Source: Streptomyces sp. NRRL B-3428 (GTDB lineage: Bacteria > Actinomycetota > Actinomycetes > Streptomycetales > Streptomycetaceae). Taken from it: a stretch of 64,000 nt of DNA. Below are positions 26,779 through 35,660 of the stretch, piece by piece; position 1 is the first letter of the stretch, and every line of letters begins with the position of its first letter. Made by a program: the position numbers and the translations under genes. The stretch is taken from contig JOGW01000007.1 of assembly GCA_000721375.1 (NCBI GenBank), positions 360,890-424,889 on the forward strand, written 5' to 3'. Below the pieces are notes generated by a model that saw only the letters and a program-made list of their open reading frames with translations, ran no database searches and had not been told where the DNA came from.

Positions 26779-27586
26779 CACCCTGATCAAACCCCGCACC
26801 GCCCCCGCGCCCACCCAGCGCGCCGAGGAGCGCATCCCGACCGTCATCGCCGACGGCGTGGACATCGTCTACCGCATCGTCGGCACCGGCTCCGGACGCG
26901 GCAGCGCCACCTCCGCACTCAGCCGGATCGTCCGCCGCGAGAAGCGGCCCGGCGTGCGCGAGGTGCACGCCGTCAAGAACGTCTCCTTCACCGCGTACCG
27001 CGGCGAGGCCATCGGCCTGATCGGCACCAACGGCTCCGGCAAGTCCACCCTCCTGCGCGCCGTCGCCGGTCTGCTCCCCTGCGAGAGGGGCCAGATCTTC
27101 AGCGACGGCCAGCCCTCCCTGATGGGCGTGAACGCCGCTCTGATGGACGATCTGACCGGCGAGCGCAATGTGACCCTCGGCTGTCTGGCCATGGGCATGC
27201 CCCGTGAGCAGGTACGGGAGCGCTACGACGAGATCGTCGACTTCTCGGGCATCAACGAGAAGGGGGATTTCATCTCGCTGCCGATGCGCACGTACTCCTC
27301 GGGCATGAAGGCCCGGCTGCGGTTCTCCATCGGCGCCGCCAAGGACCACGACGTCCTGCTGATCGACGAGGCGCTCGCGACCGGTGACGCCCGCTTCCAG
27401 AAGCGCTCCGAGGCCCGGATCCGCGAGCTGCGCGCCAAGGCGGGCACGGTCTTCCTGGTCAGCCACAGCAACGGCACCATCCGCGACACCTGCGACCGGG
27501 TGCTCTGGCTGGAGAAGGGTGAGCTCCTGATGGACGGCCCGACCGAGGACGTCCTGGCGGAGTACGAACGGTTCAGCGGGAAGTGA
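26771..27586 (+). CDS. ABC exporter ATPase, TagH/RfbB-like
   Basis: This 271-residue protein has a GTG start that overlaps the permease end by 8 nt. Walker A is GTNGSGKST (85-93), the signature is YSSGMKARL, Walker B is VLLIDEALATGD and the H-loop is FLVSHSNG. The VHAVKNVSF start and the short size without a C-terminal carbohydrate-binding module match the TagH type from actinobacteria. An N-terminal 35-residue extension is rich in Pro/Ala. It powers export of the polymer made by the flanking GT2-TagF enzymes. Confidence 0.93.
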   Translation: MADTLIKPRTAPAPTQRAEERIPTVIADGVDIVYRIVGTGSGRGSATSALSRIVRREKRPGVREVHAVKNVSFTAYRGEAIGLIGTNGSGKSTLLRAVAGLLPCERGQIFSDGQPSLMGVNAALMDDLTGERNVTLGCLAMGMPREQVRERYDEIVDFSGINEKGDFISLPMRTYSSGMKARLRFSIGAAKDHDVLLIDEALATGDARFQKRSEARIRELRAKAGTVFLVSHSNGTIRDTCDRVLWLEKGELLMDGPTEDVLAEYERFSGK

Positions 27587-27592
27587 GCCGAG

Positions 27593-27610
27593 GGGTGAGC
27601 GGGGTCACCC
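27593..27610 (+). terminator. Short hairpin after the exporter operon
   Basis: GGGTGA (27593-27598) pairs with TCACCC (27605-27610), 7 nt past the ATPase stop. A second stem, GGGGGCG/CGCCCCC at 27654-27673, lies just before the next Shine-Dalgarno. Neither has a T-tract; they may attenuate rather than stop transcription into 27691. Confidence 0.35.
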
Positions 27611-27690
27611 ACGACTCGTAGAACCCAAATAGGACATTTAGCCTCTTGTTGTCGGGGGCGGCCCCTCGCCCCCAGCAAGGAACTCACCCG

Positions 27691-28791
27691 ATGGGTCTCA
27701 CCAGCAACAAGACGCTCCTGCTCGCCGTCCTCGTGGCGATCGCACTGTTCGCGCTCACCATGTGGCTGTGGCCGCGCCTGGCCAGGACCAGCTTCCGCGC
27801 CCTGGCCGGACGCTTCCTGCTGCTCGTCTGCACGCAGCTCGCGGTGCTCTCCGTGGTGCTGCTCTACGTGAACGACAAGTTCGAGTTCTACGCCTCGTGG
27901 GACGACCTCTTCGGCGACGATCAGGGCCAGGGCGTGGTCCAGGAGGTGGGCCCGGGCGGCAAGCTCGTCTCCCTCCAGTCGGACAAGGCGCTGAGCGGGG
28001 GCGGCCGCCTGGAGTCCGTGAAGATCACCGGGGACACCACCCGGATCGCCGCGGACGCCAAGGTCTATCTGCCCCCGCAGTACTTCCAGAAGGGCAACAA
28101 GGACAAGAAGTTCCCGGCCATCCTCGCGATCACCGGCTACCCCGGCACGGTCGACGGGATGATCAATCAGCTGGGCTTCGTGGACACGGCCCGCGACAAG
28201 GCACGCACCGGCAAGATGCCGCCCGCCGTAATGATCTTCATCCGCTCGGCGGTGACCCCGCCACGGGACACCGAGTGCGTGGATGTGCCCGGCGGCCCCA
28301 AGGTCCTGACCTACTTCGCGAAGGATCTGCCGAAGGCGATCTCCCGGCACTACCGGGTCGGTACGGGGACGAAACAGTGGGGCGTGACCGGGTACTCGAC
28401 CGGCGGCTACTGCGCGCTGAAGCTGCCCATGACGTATCCGGAGAGCTTCACGGCGGGCGCCGCGCTCTCCCCGTACTTCGCGGCGAAGACCGACGACACC
28501 ACCGGCGATCTCTTCCACGGCGACAAGAAGCTGGAGCAGGAGAACGACCTGATGTGGCGGATGGAGAAGCTGCCGCAGCCGCCCGTGTCGCTGCTCGTGA
28601 CCAGCAGTGCCAAGGGCGAGTACGACTACCACCACACCCTCGACTTCCTGTCGAAGCTGAAGGAGGGTCCGATGCGGATGGCGCGGATCATCCTCGACGA
28701 GGGCGGTCACAACTTCAACACCTGGAAGCGCGAGGTGCCGGCCGCGCTGGTCTGGCTCGGCGACCGGCTCGACAAGCCCGAGAAGGCGTGA
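27691..28791 (+). CDS. Membrane-anchored esterase-fold alpha/beta hydrolase
   Basis: This 366-residue protein has an ATG with AAGGAA 9 nt upstream. Two hydrophobic segments (about 8-28 and 42-60) precede a soluble domain. That domain contains FPAILAITGYPGTV, MIFIRSAVTPPRDTECVD, GVTGYSTGGYCALKLP with Ser236 as nucleophile, and EGGHNFNTW near the end with the candidate catalytic His. This is the esterase D/antigen 85-like fold (PF00756 type). Such enzymes move acyl groups or hydrolyse esters. Between the exporter and a GT2-TagF gene, ester decoration or release of the exported polymer is a plausible but unproven job. Confidence 0.8.
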   Translation: MGLTSNKTLLLAVLVAIALFALTMWLWPRLARTSFRALAGRFLLLVCTQLAVLSVVLLYVNDKFEFYASWDDLFGDDQGQGVVQEVGPGGKLVSLQSDKALSGGGRLESVKITGDTTRIAADAKVYLPPQYFQKGNKDKKFPAILAITGYPGTVDGMINQLGFVDTARDKARTGKMPPAVMIFIRSAVTPPRDTECVDVPGGPKVLTYFAKDLPKAISRHYRVGTGTKQWGVTGYSTGGYCALKLPMTYPESFTAGAALSPYFAAKTDDTTGDLFHGDKKLEQENDLMWRMEKLPQPPVSLLVTSSAKGEYDYHHTLDFLSKLKEGPMRMARIILDEGGHNFNTWKREVPAALVWLGDRLDKPEKA

Positions 28792-28802
28792 GGAACCCAC
28801 TG

Positions 28803-30992
28803 GTGAAGCTCAGCGTGATCGTGACCGGGCCCGATGTCCAGGGCCATCTGCGGGAGTGTCTGGACAGTGTGAGCGGCCAGCTGGACACCGACTGCGAACT
28901 GCTCGTGGTCCCCGCCGACGAGGCGGCCCGCACGCAGTGCGAGGGTTCGGCGGCGCGCGTCCTGCCCGTGGAGCCCTCCCCCGCCGCGGCCCGCAGGGCG
29001 GGCGCGGCCGAGGCCGGCGGCGAGTGGCTGCTGTTCCTGGACGGCAAGGACCTGCTGCTGCCCGACACGGTCCGCACACTCGTCGAGCACGCCGGCACCG
29101 CCGCGGACGTGCTGCTCTTCGACCATGTCCGCGCCTACTGGTGGGACCCGGAGCGCCCCAGCACCGACACCAGGATCCTCGCCGCGGCCGGCCACGATCC
29201 CCGCAAGCTCGCCGCGGCCCCCACGCTGCTCGACGTGACCCCGCTGCTCGGCAACCGCGCGCTGCGCGCCACGTTCTTCCGCACCCGTCTCGACAGCGGC
29301 CTCCTCGACGAGCCGGCGCCGGCCGGTGAACTCACCCTCGCGTACGCCTCGTTGCTGCTGGCCGACCGCATCGCCTGCCTCGACACCGCCCTGCTCGCCG
29401 AGCGCCGGCTTCGCCGTGCGAGCCTGCCGCCGCTGACCGCCGAGCAGCACTGCGCGCTCTTCGAGGAGTACGAGGAGATCTGGGCGCTCGCCGACAGCGC
29501 CCCCGCTTCCGTCCGCGGGGTGCTCTACGACCGGATGACGGCCGACTATCTGCGGATCATCGCCCGTCCCGGACTGCTGCCCGAGGACCTCGCCCCCGAG
29601 TTCTTCCGCCGCGCCGCCGAGCACGCGGTGCGCTTCAGGCCCGAGGGGCACAGCTCGCCCGAGGGCCTTGCGGGCGTACGGCAGAACTTGCTGGTCAAGG
29701 GCCAGTTCACCGCGTATCGCACGCTGCAGAGGGCCAATCGCAGACAGCGCGACCTGACCGCGACGCTGCAGACGAGGAAGCGCAAACTCGGCGCGCGCGT
29801 GCGCCGTCACCGCTACGACAAGGCGCGCAGTCAGCCCGTGGACCGCGAGCTCGCGCTGTTCTCCGCGTACTGGGACCGGGGCGTGGCCTGCAATCCGGGC
29901 GCGATCGCCGCGAAGCTCGCCGAACTCGCCCCGGAGATCCACCCGGTGTGGGTGGTCGGCGCGGACAACGTGCCGCTGCTGCCCGCGGGCACCGACTACG
30001 TGGTGCCGGGCACGAAGCGCTACCTCGACGTCCTCGGCCGCGCGGGATTCCTGGTCAACAACGTCAACTTCCCCAATCTGCTGGTCAAGCGGCCGGAGCA
30101 GGTCTACGTCCAGACCCATCACGGCACTCCGCTCAAGCGCATGGGCCTGGACCAGCTGGACTACCCGGCGGCCTCCAAGGGCCTCAACTTCCGTGCGCTG
30201 CTCGCCCGCGTGGACGCCTGGGACTACAGCCTCTCGTCCAACAGCCACACCACCCGGATGTGGGCGCACGCCTACCCCTCGCACTACACCTCGCTCGACT
30301 ACGGCTATCCGCGCAACGACGTGTTCTACCGGGCGAGCGCCGCGGACGTCCGGGCCGTACGCGAGAAGCTCGGCATCGCTCCCGGCAAGCGGGCGCTGCT
30401 GTACGCGCCGACGCACCGCGACTACGAGGCCGGCTGGACCCCGCGGCTCGATCTCGCCGCGCTCGCCGAGTCGCTGGGCGAGGACACGGTCCTGCTCGTG
30501 CGCGGGCACTACTTCTACGGCGGCTCGGCCTCACCCCTGGCCAAGCTGCGCGGCACGGGCCGGGTGATCGACGTCTCCGCGTACGACCCGGTCGAGGACG
30601 TCTGTCTGGCTGCTGACGCCCTGATCGCGGACTACTCCTCGATCCAGTTCGACTACGCCAACCTCGACCGGCCGATCGTGATCTACGCGGACGACTGGGA
30701 GATGTACTCGCAGGCCCGGGGCGTCTACTTCGATCTGCTCGCCGAACCGCCCGGCCAAGTGGCCCGCAGCCAGGACGAGTTGACGGAGATCCTGCGCGGA
30801 GGCTCCTGGAACGACTCCGCCTCCGCCAAGCTGCGGGCCGCGTTCCGCAGGCGCTTCTGCGAGTTCGACGACGGGGCTGCCGCCGAGCGCGTGGTGCGCC
30901 GGGTCTTCCTCGGCGAACGGCCCGAGGCGCTGCCGCGGATCATCCCCGTCGAGGACCGTACGCCCGCGCCGACCCCGGAAGAGGCCGTCTGA
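28803..30992 (+). CDS. GT2-TagF fusion, CDP-polyol phosphotransferase type
   Basis: This 729-residue protein has a GTG start with GAGGAA 8 nt upstream, 11 nt after the hydrolase stop. The N-terminal GT2 part is degenerate: LSVIVTGPDVQGHL lacks the usual Y-N pair, and FLDGKDLLLP has Lys where the metal-binding Asp normally sits. It may therefore be a non-catalytic GT2 domain. Residues ~350-720 are a complete TagF-like domain: QTHHGTPLKRMGLD at 437-450, GYPRNDVFY, LLYAPTHRDY, LLVRGHYFYG and DYSSIQFDYA from 610. It is closely related to the protein at 11864-13936. It shares a 1-nt overlap with the following GT2 gene. Confidence 0.87.
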   Translation: MKLSVIVTGPDVQGHLRECLDSVSGQLDTDCELLVVPADEAARTQCEGSAARVLPVEPSPAAARRAGAAEAGGEWLLFLDGKDLLLPDTVRTLVEHAGTAADVLLFDHVRAYWWDPERPSTDTRILAAAGHDPRKLAAAPTLLDVTPLLGNRALRATFFRTRLDSGLLDEPAPAGELTLAYASLLLADRIACLDTALLAERRLRRASLPPLTAEQHCALFEEYEEIWALADSAPASVRGVLYDRMTADYLRIIARPGLLPEDLAPEFFRRAAEHAVRFRPEGHSSPEGLAGVRQNLLVKGQFTAYRTLQRANRRQRDLTATLQTRKRKLGARVRRHRYDKARSQPVDRELALFSAYWDRGVACNPGAIAAKLAELAPEIHPVWVVGADNVPLLPAGTDYVVPGTKRYLDVLGRAGFLVNNVNFPNLLVKRPEQVYVQTHHGTPLKRMGLDQLDYPAASKGLNFRALLARVDAWDYSLSSNSHTTRMWAHAYPSHYTSLDYGYPRNDVFYRASAADVRAVREKLGIAPGKRALLYAPTHRDYEAGWTPRLDLAALAESLGEDTVLLVRGHYFYGGSASPLAKLRGTGRVIDVSAYDPVEDVCLAADALIADYSSIQFDYANLDRPIVIYADDWEMYSQARGVYFDLLAEPPGQVARSQDELTEILRGGSWNDSASAKLRAAFRRRFCEFDDGAAAERVVRRVFLGERPEALPRIIPVEDRTPAPTPEEAV

Positions 30993-32626
30993 TGAGCAGC
31001 AAGCCCGATGTGACGGTCACGGTGATCGTCTACAACGACGCCGAACGGCTGCCGCGCGCGGTGGCCTCGCTGTGCGCGCAGACGCACGCGAACATCGAGA
31101 TCGTCATCAGCGACGACTGCTCCACGGACGACACCCCGCAGGTGGCACGGCAGTTGGAGGCCGAGGACCCGCGGGTGCGCTATCTGCGGCTTCCGGTCAA
31201 CAGCGGCGGCTGCAGCGCGCCGCGCAACCGGGCCATGGAGATCGCCCGCGCCCCGTATCTGATGTTCCTGGACAGCGATGACGAACTGCCGCCGCGCGCC
31301 GTCGAGTTGCTGCTCGCCGCGCACCGCGAGCGGGACATCGACTTCGCGATGGGCCAGGTGGAGCGGGTCCGCGTGGACACCGGCAAACGCAGCCTGTGGA
31401 TGCCCGACCTGGTCGCAGAGCGCCGTACGGTCGCGGGCATCGACTCCGAACCGCGGCTGCTCTTCGAGCACCTGTCGACCTCGAAGATGTACGCCAAGGA
31501 CTTCCTCGACCGGCACCAACTGCGCTTCCCCGAGGGCATCCACTACGAGGACCAGCTGTTCTCGGCGCAGGCGTACTGCCTGGCCAAGGCGTTCACGATC
31601 GTCCCGGAGCCGGTCTACCGCTGGTACATCGAGCCGTTCGCGGCCGCGGGCGCCGCCTCGATCTCGAACCAGCGCCACAAGATCAGCAACGTACGGGACC
31701 GCATCCACGTCCAGACGCTGATCGACGACTTCCTGGTCGAGAGCGGTCATGGCGCGCTGCGCGAGGACAAGGACTTCAAGTTCCTGCGGCACGACTTCCG
31801 GATGTACGCGGGTGATCTGCCGTTCCGCGACGAGGACTGGATGCGTTCGTTCGCCGGAGCGGTGGTGCCGTATCTGGAGTCCGTCTCCCCGGCCGCGCTC
31901 GCCCGGCTGCCGCGCGCCGAGCGCGTGGTGATCCAGCTGCTGCGCGACGGCCGCCTCGGCGACGCCCAGATCGCCGCGCGCGGGACGGGCCACGGGGTGG
32001 CGCCGCGCGAGACGGTCACGGACGCGGGCGGCCGGGTGTACTGGGGCCCGCGCATCCCGGTCACCGAGCAGACGCAGGGTGAACTCGACCTCACCGACCT
32101 GGAGTTGTCCACCCGCCCCTTCACCACGGCGCTGTTCCGCCACGAGATCCTCTCGGTGACGGCGGGCGCGCCCGGCACGCTCGACCTGGTGATCCGCACG
32201 TACGATCCCGGGCGTCAGCTCGCCGTCGGCCCGCATGTGGCGGCCGTGCACATCGCGCCGGGCGGGCGCCGGCACACGGAACGGTTCCGTATCGACGTCG
32301 TACGCCCCGGGATCTACGAAGGTTCCGTACGTCTGAATCTCTCCGCCGCAGACCTGCCGCTGCAGGGGTTCGCAGGCGTGCGCCATCCGATCCTGGAGCT
32401 GGAGCAGGACCGTCAGCGCAACTCCGGACTGCTCCTGGCCCCCCTCGACTTCCCTGCACTGACCACGACGGTACGGCCCCGTTTCGGCGTCCCGCACCGG
32501 GTGACGGTCGAGCCGGAAGGGCGCGGCTCGGGGCGGCTGCAGGTGCGGTGGGAACCGGTCGGCAACGCGGCACGCGTGGTGCGGGCGGCGAAGCCGGTGA
32601 TGCGACGGGTGCTCTCGCGCTCCTGA
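30992..32626 (+). CDS. GT2 glycosyltransferase with C-terminal beta domain
   Basis: This 544-residue protein starts at an ATG overlapping the previous stop by one base (TGATG), which indicates translational coupling. Motifs are VTVTVIVYNDAERLP, SDDCSTDDT, NSGGCSAPRN and FLDSDDELPP. It is a paralogue of 21376-22992. The coupling to a TagF-like polymerase suggests the two act in one assembly step, for example alternate addition of sugar and polyol phosphate. The tail (about 350-520) is beta-rich and shared with the paralogue. Confidence 0.86.
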   Translation: MSSKPDVTVTVIVYNDAERLPRAVASLCAQTHANIEIVISDDCSTDDTPQVARQLEAEDPRVRYLRLPVNSGGCSAPRNRAMEIARAPYLMFLDSDDELPPRAVELLLAAHRERDIDFAMGQVERVRVDTGKRSLWMPDLVAERRTVAGIDSEPRLLFEHLSTSKMYAKDFLDRHQLRFPEGIHYEDQLFSAQAYCLAKAFTIVPEPVYRWYIEPFAAAGAASISNQRHKISNVRDRIHVQTLIDDFLVESGHGALREDKDFKFLRHDFRMYAGDLPFRDEDWMRSFAGAVVPYLESVSPAALARLPRAERVVIQLLRDGRLGDAQIAARGTGHGVAPRETVTDAGGRVYWGPRIPVTEQTQGELDLTDLELSTRPFTTALFRHEILSVTAGAPGTLDLVIRTYDPGRQLAVGPHVAAVHIAPGGRRHTERFRIDVVRPGIYEGSVRLNLSAADLPLQGFAGVRHPILELEQDRQRNSGLLLAPLDFPALTTTVRPRFGVPHRVTVEPEGRGSGRLQVRWEPVGNAARVVRAAKPVMRRVLSRS

Positions 32627-32676
32627 ACGCTCCACCGGGTCGGCGAGGCCGGGGCAGCGGGCCTGCGGTTTCACCA

Positions 32677-32697
32677 GGTGGGCGGGGTCAGCCCACC
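32677..32697. terminator. Weak hairpin between convergent genes
   Basis: GGTGGGC, a 7-nt loop, and GCCCACC form a perfect 7-bp stem covering the stop of the minus-strand membrane gene, 50 nt past the plus-strand GT2 stop. It could serve both directions. Confidence 0.35.
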
Positions 32698-34235
32698 ACC
32701 CGGTAGAGCACCTGCCCGTTCGGCCCGGTGGCCACCTTCTCCAGCGCGGGGTCCGACGCCGCGAGACCGCCGTCGCTGCGCCACTGCAGCACCCACCGCG
32801 CCCCGTACCGGTGCAGCACGTCGAGCCGCTCGGCGCGCGAGGAGCCCGGCGCGAAGTACCGCTCCACGGCGGCAAGGCGCTGCTCCTGATCGGCGAGGAA
32901 GAAGTCCGGGTACCCGGGCGCCACGGTGTAGGGCCCGTACGCGGGCACCTGCCGCTCGGCCCGCCCCTTGACCATCACGGTGTCCCCGTAGGGCACCCAC
33001 CGCTCGATCCACTGGTAACCGGCCCACGGCTCACGGGTCTTCTCGCGTACGGCCTTGGGCAGCGCGTCCGCCCGTACGACATAGCCGAGCACCCCGCACT
33101 GCGCCCAGGCCCCCGCGAGCAGCGCGGCCCCGACCACGACGGCGAAGAGGTTGCGGATCAGCCGGGTGCCGCCGTCGACCATCGCGAGCGCGGCCGCGAG
33201 CTGCGCGGGGAGCAGGGCGGCGGGCAGTGCGCGGCCCCAGGACCAATGGCCCGTGAGACCGCCGGCCGTCACCATCAGCGCACCCAGCAGGAAGAAGATC
33301 ACCAGCGGGTCGCGGCGGTCGCGCCGCCATCGCAGGACGAGGGCCACGACCCCGATCAGGGCGAAGCCGAAGTGCGGCAGCAGATCCCGGTACAAGGGCC
33401 GGTGGATCTCCTCAAGACCGCCCACCGAGAACAGATCGAAGAACGAGTAGTACGGCCAGCCCACAAGGAGCACGAGCCCGGCCACCAGACCGGCGCCGAG
33501 CCGCAGCCAGACCCCCCTGCCCGGCCAGGGCCGCGCGCCGAGCAGCACACCGAGCGCGCCGAAGGTGGCGACCACGCCCGTGAACTGGTGGCAGAGCAGG
33601 ATCACCGACCACAGCAGCCCGAGCCCGAAAGCGGCAGGCCAACTGACGCCCGTACGAAGGGACTTGCTCAGCGACGCCCAGAAGTGGAAGGACAGGCCGA
33701 GCGCGAAGGTGCTCGGATACGCCACGGTCAGCGCCAGCGAGTGCAGCCCCGGGAAACCGCTCCACATGAAGACGACGGGACCGCACAGGAAGAGCACGCA
33801 CAGGATGGCCAGTGCGGGTGCGCTGCGGCGGCGCGTGAACGTCCGTGTGAAGCGCCAGATGCCGGTGGACAGGAGCGCGAGCCCGGCCAGAGCGCCCACC
33901 CGCAGCACCGTGAAGGTGCCCAGTCCTGTGACCTTCGCGAAGGCGCCGAGGAGCACCATCCACGGCGAGTAGTACGGGCTGTCGCCGGGGGCGTCGACCA
34001 GTGGATTGCCCGGGTCGAGCAGGTCCGTGCGCAGCCGCTCGACGGTGGCCGCGTGGATGCCGAGGTCGCCGATCCAGGGCAGCCGGATGACGACGAGCAG
34101 CAGCAGCGCGCCGATGAGCACCAGGGCGCCGTGCGCCACGGCTCGCGCGGGTGCGCAGTCGGCGGCGGGTTCGAGCGGTGCGGCGGGGGCGGGCGCCTCT
34201 TCGGGCGCCCGCAGATCAGTCCCGCTCCGCGTCAT
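32688..34235 (-). CDS. Polytopic GT-C-like membrane glycosyltransferase (paralogue of 17643-19223)
   Basis: This 515-residue protein has a first helix LVLIGALLLLVVIRLPW. Its first loop, GDLGIHAATVERLRTDLLDPGN ... YYSPWMVLLGAFAKVTG, matches the paralogue. About ten helices follow, and the soluble C-terminus includes YGPYTVAPGYPDFFLADQEQRLAAVERYF and YGARWVLQW. Its start overlaps the GtrA-like gene by 20 nt. In the order synthase, GtrA-like, GT-C, this operon looks like a complete route: make a polyprenyl-phosphate sugar, flip it, and transfer it outside. Confidence 0.72.
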   Translation of the reverse strand: MTRSGTDLRAPEEAPAPAAPLEPAADCAPARAVAHGALVLIGALLLLVVIRLPWIGDLGIHAATVERLRTDLLDPGNPLVDAPGDSPYYSPWMVLLGAFAKVTGLGTFTVLRVGALAGLALLSTGIWRFTRTFTRRRSAPALAILCVLFLCGPVVFMWSGFPGLHSLALTVAYPSTFALGLSFHFWASLSKSLRTGVSWPAAFGLGLLWSVILLCHQFTGVVATFGALGVLLGARPWPGRGVWLRLGAGLVAGLVLLVGWPYYSFFDLFSVGGLEEIHRPLYRDLLPHFGFALIGVVALVLRWRRDRRDPLVIFFLLGALMVTAGGLTGHWSWGRALPAALLPAQLAAALAMVDGGTRLIRNLFAVVVGAALLAGAWAQCGVLGYVVRADALPKAVREKTREPWAGYQWIERWVPYGDTVMVKGRAERQVPAYGPYTVAPGYPDFFLADQEQRLAAVERYFAPGSSRAERLDVLHRYGARWVLQWRSDGGLAASDPALEKVATGPNGQVLYRVVG

Positions 34236-34695
34236 GCTGGAACACCCAGGTCCGGTACACCAGGAAGCGGAAGGCCGAGGCGAGGACGATCGAGCCGGCC
34301 TTCGCGATGTTGGAGCCGAGCGGTCCGTCCATCGCCATGCCGTGGTACGCCACGTAGAACAGTCCGCTCTCCACCGCGACCCCGATCCCGCTGAACACGA
34401 AGAACAGCGCGATCTGCCGGCGGGTCCGCTTGGCGCGGTCGCGGTAGGCGAAGAAGCGGAAGCCCAGGTAGTTGGTTCCCATGGCGATACAGCTGGCGAG
34501 GACCGTGGAGGTCATCGCGCCCCAAGTCAGGCCGTGGAGCAGCAGGTTGAAGACGACGAAGTTGACGCCCACGCCACTGCCGCCGACGATGGCGAACTTC
34601 GTCAGCTCCTTGGCGTAGCGGACCATCTTGCGCGTACGCAGCCGTGGCGCCGCCTCCGGCAGCGCCACGGTGGGGGTGTCCTGCAGCGTGGTCAT
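34216..34695 (-). CDS. GtrA-family membrane protein
   Basis: This 159-residue protein starts MTTLQDTPTV. The family pattern is clear: ELTKFAIVGGSGVGVNFVVFNLLL, a second and third helix, TNYLGFRFFAY, and the C-terminal FRFLVYRTWVF. It has four transmembrane helices. GtrA proteins are thought to flip polyprenyl-phosphate-linked sugars. It lies between a prenyl-phosphate sugar synthase (38 nt upstream) and a GT-C-like enzyme that it overlaps by 20 nt, which supports that role. Confidence 0.88.
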   Translation of the reverse strand: MTTLQDTPTVALPEAAPRLRTRKMVRYAKELTKFAIVGGSGVGVNFVVFNLLLHGLTWGAMTSTVLASCIAMGTNYLGFRFFAYRDRAKRTRRQIALFFVFSGIGVAVESGLFYVAYHGMAMDGPLGSNIAKAGSIVLASAFRFLVYRTWVFQHDAERD

Positions 34696-34733
34696 CGTGG
34701 GGTGCTCACCAACTCGTCTCTGCGCAGCCGCTG

Positions 34734-35543
34734 TCAGCGCTTGCCACGGGCGGCGGCGCGCAGCTTCCACGGCATGGCCATGGACTCCAGCTGGACCGCG
34801 AAGTTCATCTTCGACTCGCCGACCGTGCGGTCCTCGAAGTGGATCGGCACCTCCATGACGCCGAAGCCACGGCGCAGGGCGGCGTACTTCATCTCGACCT
34901 GGAAGCTGTAGCCCGCGCTGCCGACCGACGCGAGGTCGATCGCACGCAGGGTCTCGGCGCTCCACAGATTGAAGCCGCCGGTGATGTCGCGGACGCGGGT
35001 GCCGAGAATCGCGCTCGCGTAGGCGTTGGCCCAGCGCGAGAGCAGCTTGCGGTGGGCGCCCCACGCGTCGGAGAGCGAGCCGCCGGGCACGTACCGGCTG
35101 CCGACCACCACGCCCGCGCCGGTGGAGAGCGCGACGCCGAGCATCTCGGCGACCTTCTCGGCCGGGTGGCTGCCGTCGGCGTCCATCTGCAGCACGTACC
35201 GTGCGCCATTGTCGACGGCACGGCTCATTCCCGCCGCGTACGCACGGCCGAGGCCGTCCTTCTCCTTGCGGTGCATGACGCGCATCCGTACGCGCCCGTC
35301 GCTGCAGGGCTCGTCGTTGTAGCGCTCGGCCAGGCTCTCGGCGATGTCGCCGGTGCCGTCGGGGCTGGAGTCGTCCACGACGAGCAGGCTCAGGCCCGGC
35401 AGCTCACCGCGGAGCGCCATGAGCGTCTCGGTCATCCGAGGCAGACTGCCCGCTTCGTTGTACGTGGGCATCACTACGGTCAGCGCGGTGTCGGCCCAGG
35501 CCATGGGCAGCGGCGTCGGTGACTCAAGGGTCTTCGTCAGCAT
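34734..35543 (-). CDS. Polyprenol-phosphate mannosyltransferase-like GT2 (DPM1-type)
   Basis: This 269-residue protein starts MLTKTLESPT, with AAGGA 7 nt upstream of the ATG. It carries LTVVMPTYNEAGSLP, VVDDSSPDGTGD, the QMDADGSHP metal site (Asp121, Asp123), GSRYVPGG and FEDRTVGESKMN, which are all hallmarks of dolichyl/polyprenyl-phosphate mannose synthases. There are no C-terminal helices, so it is the soluble type that needs a membrane partner. It would load a hexose from a nucleotide donor onto polyprenyl phosphate for the downstream GtrA and GT-C proteins. The 5' gap is AT-rich and likely holds the operon promoter. Confidence 0.9.
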   Translation of the reverse strand: MLTKTLESPTPLPMAWADTALTVVMPTYNEAGSLPRMTETLMALRGELPGLSLLVVDDSSPDGTGDIAESLAERYNDEPCSDGRVRMRVMHRKEKDGLGRAYAAGMSRAVDNGARYVLQMDADGSHPAEKVAEMLGVALSTGAGVVVGSRYVPGGSLSDAWGAHRKLLSRWANAYASAILGTRVRDITGGFNLWSAETLRAIDLASVGSAGYSFQVEMKYAALRRGFGVMEVPIHFEDRTVGESKMNFAVQLESMAMPWKLRAAARGKR

Positions 35544-35660
35544 CTGGGGTCCTTGGGGGCGCGTACACAATCGGACCCACCTTAACCCAAATGCCCGAAT
35601 TAACCGCATAAAGACAATGTGTGGCCGTCGGCTGCCCTCCACGACCCCGGCCGCAAAACG

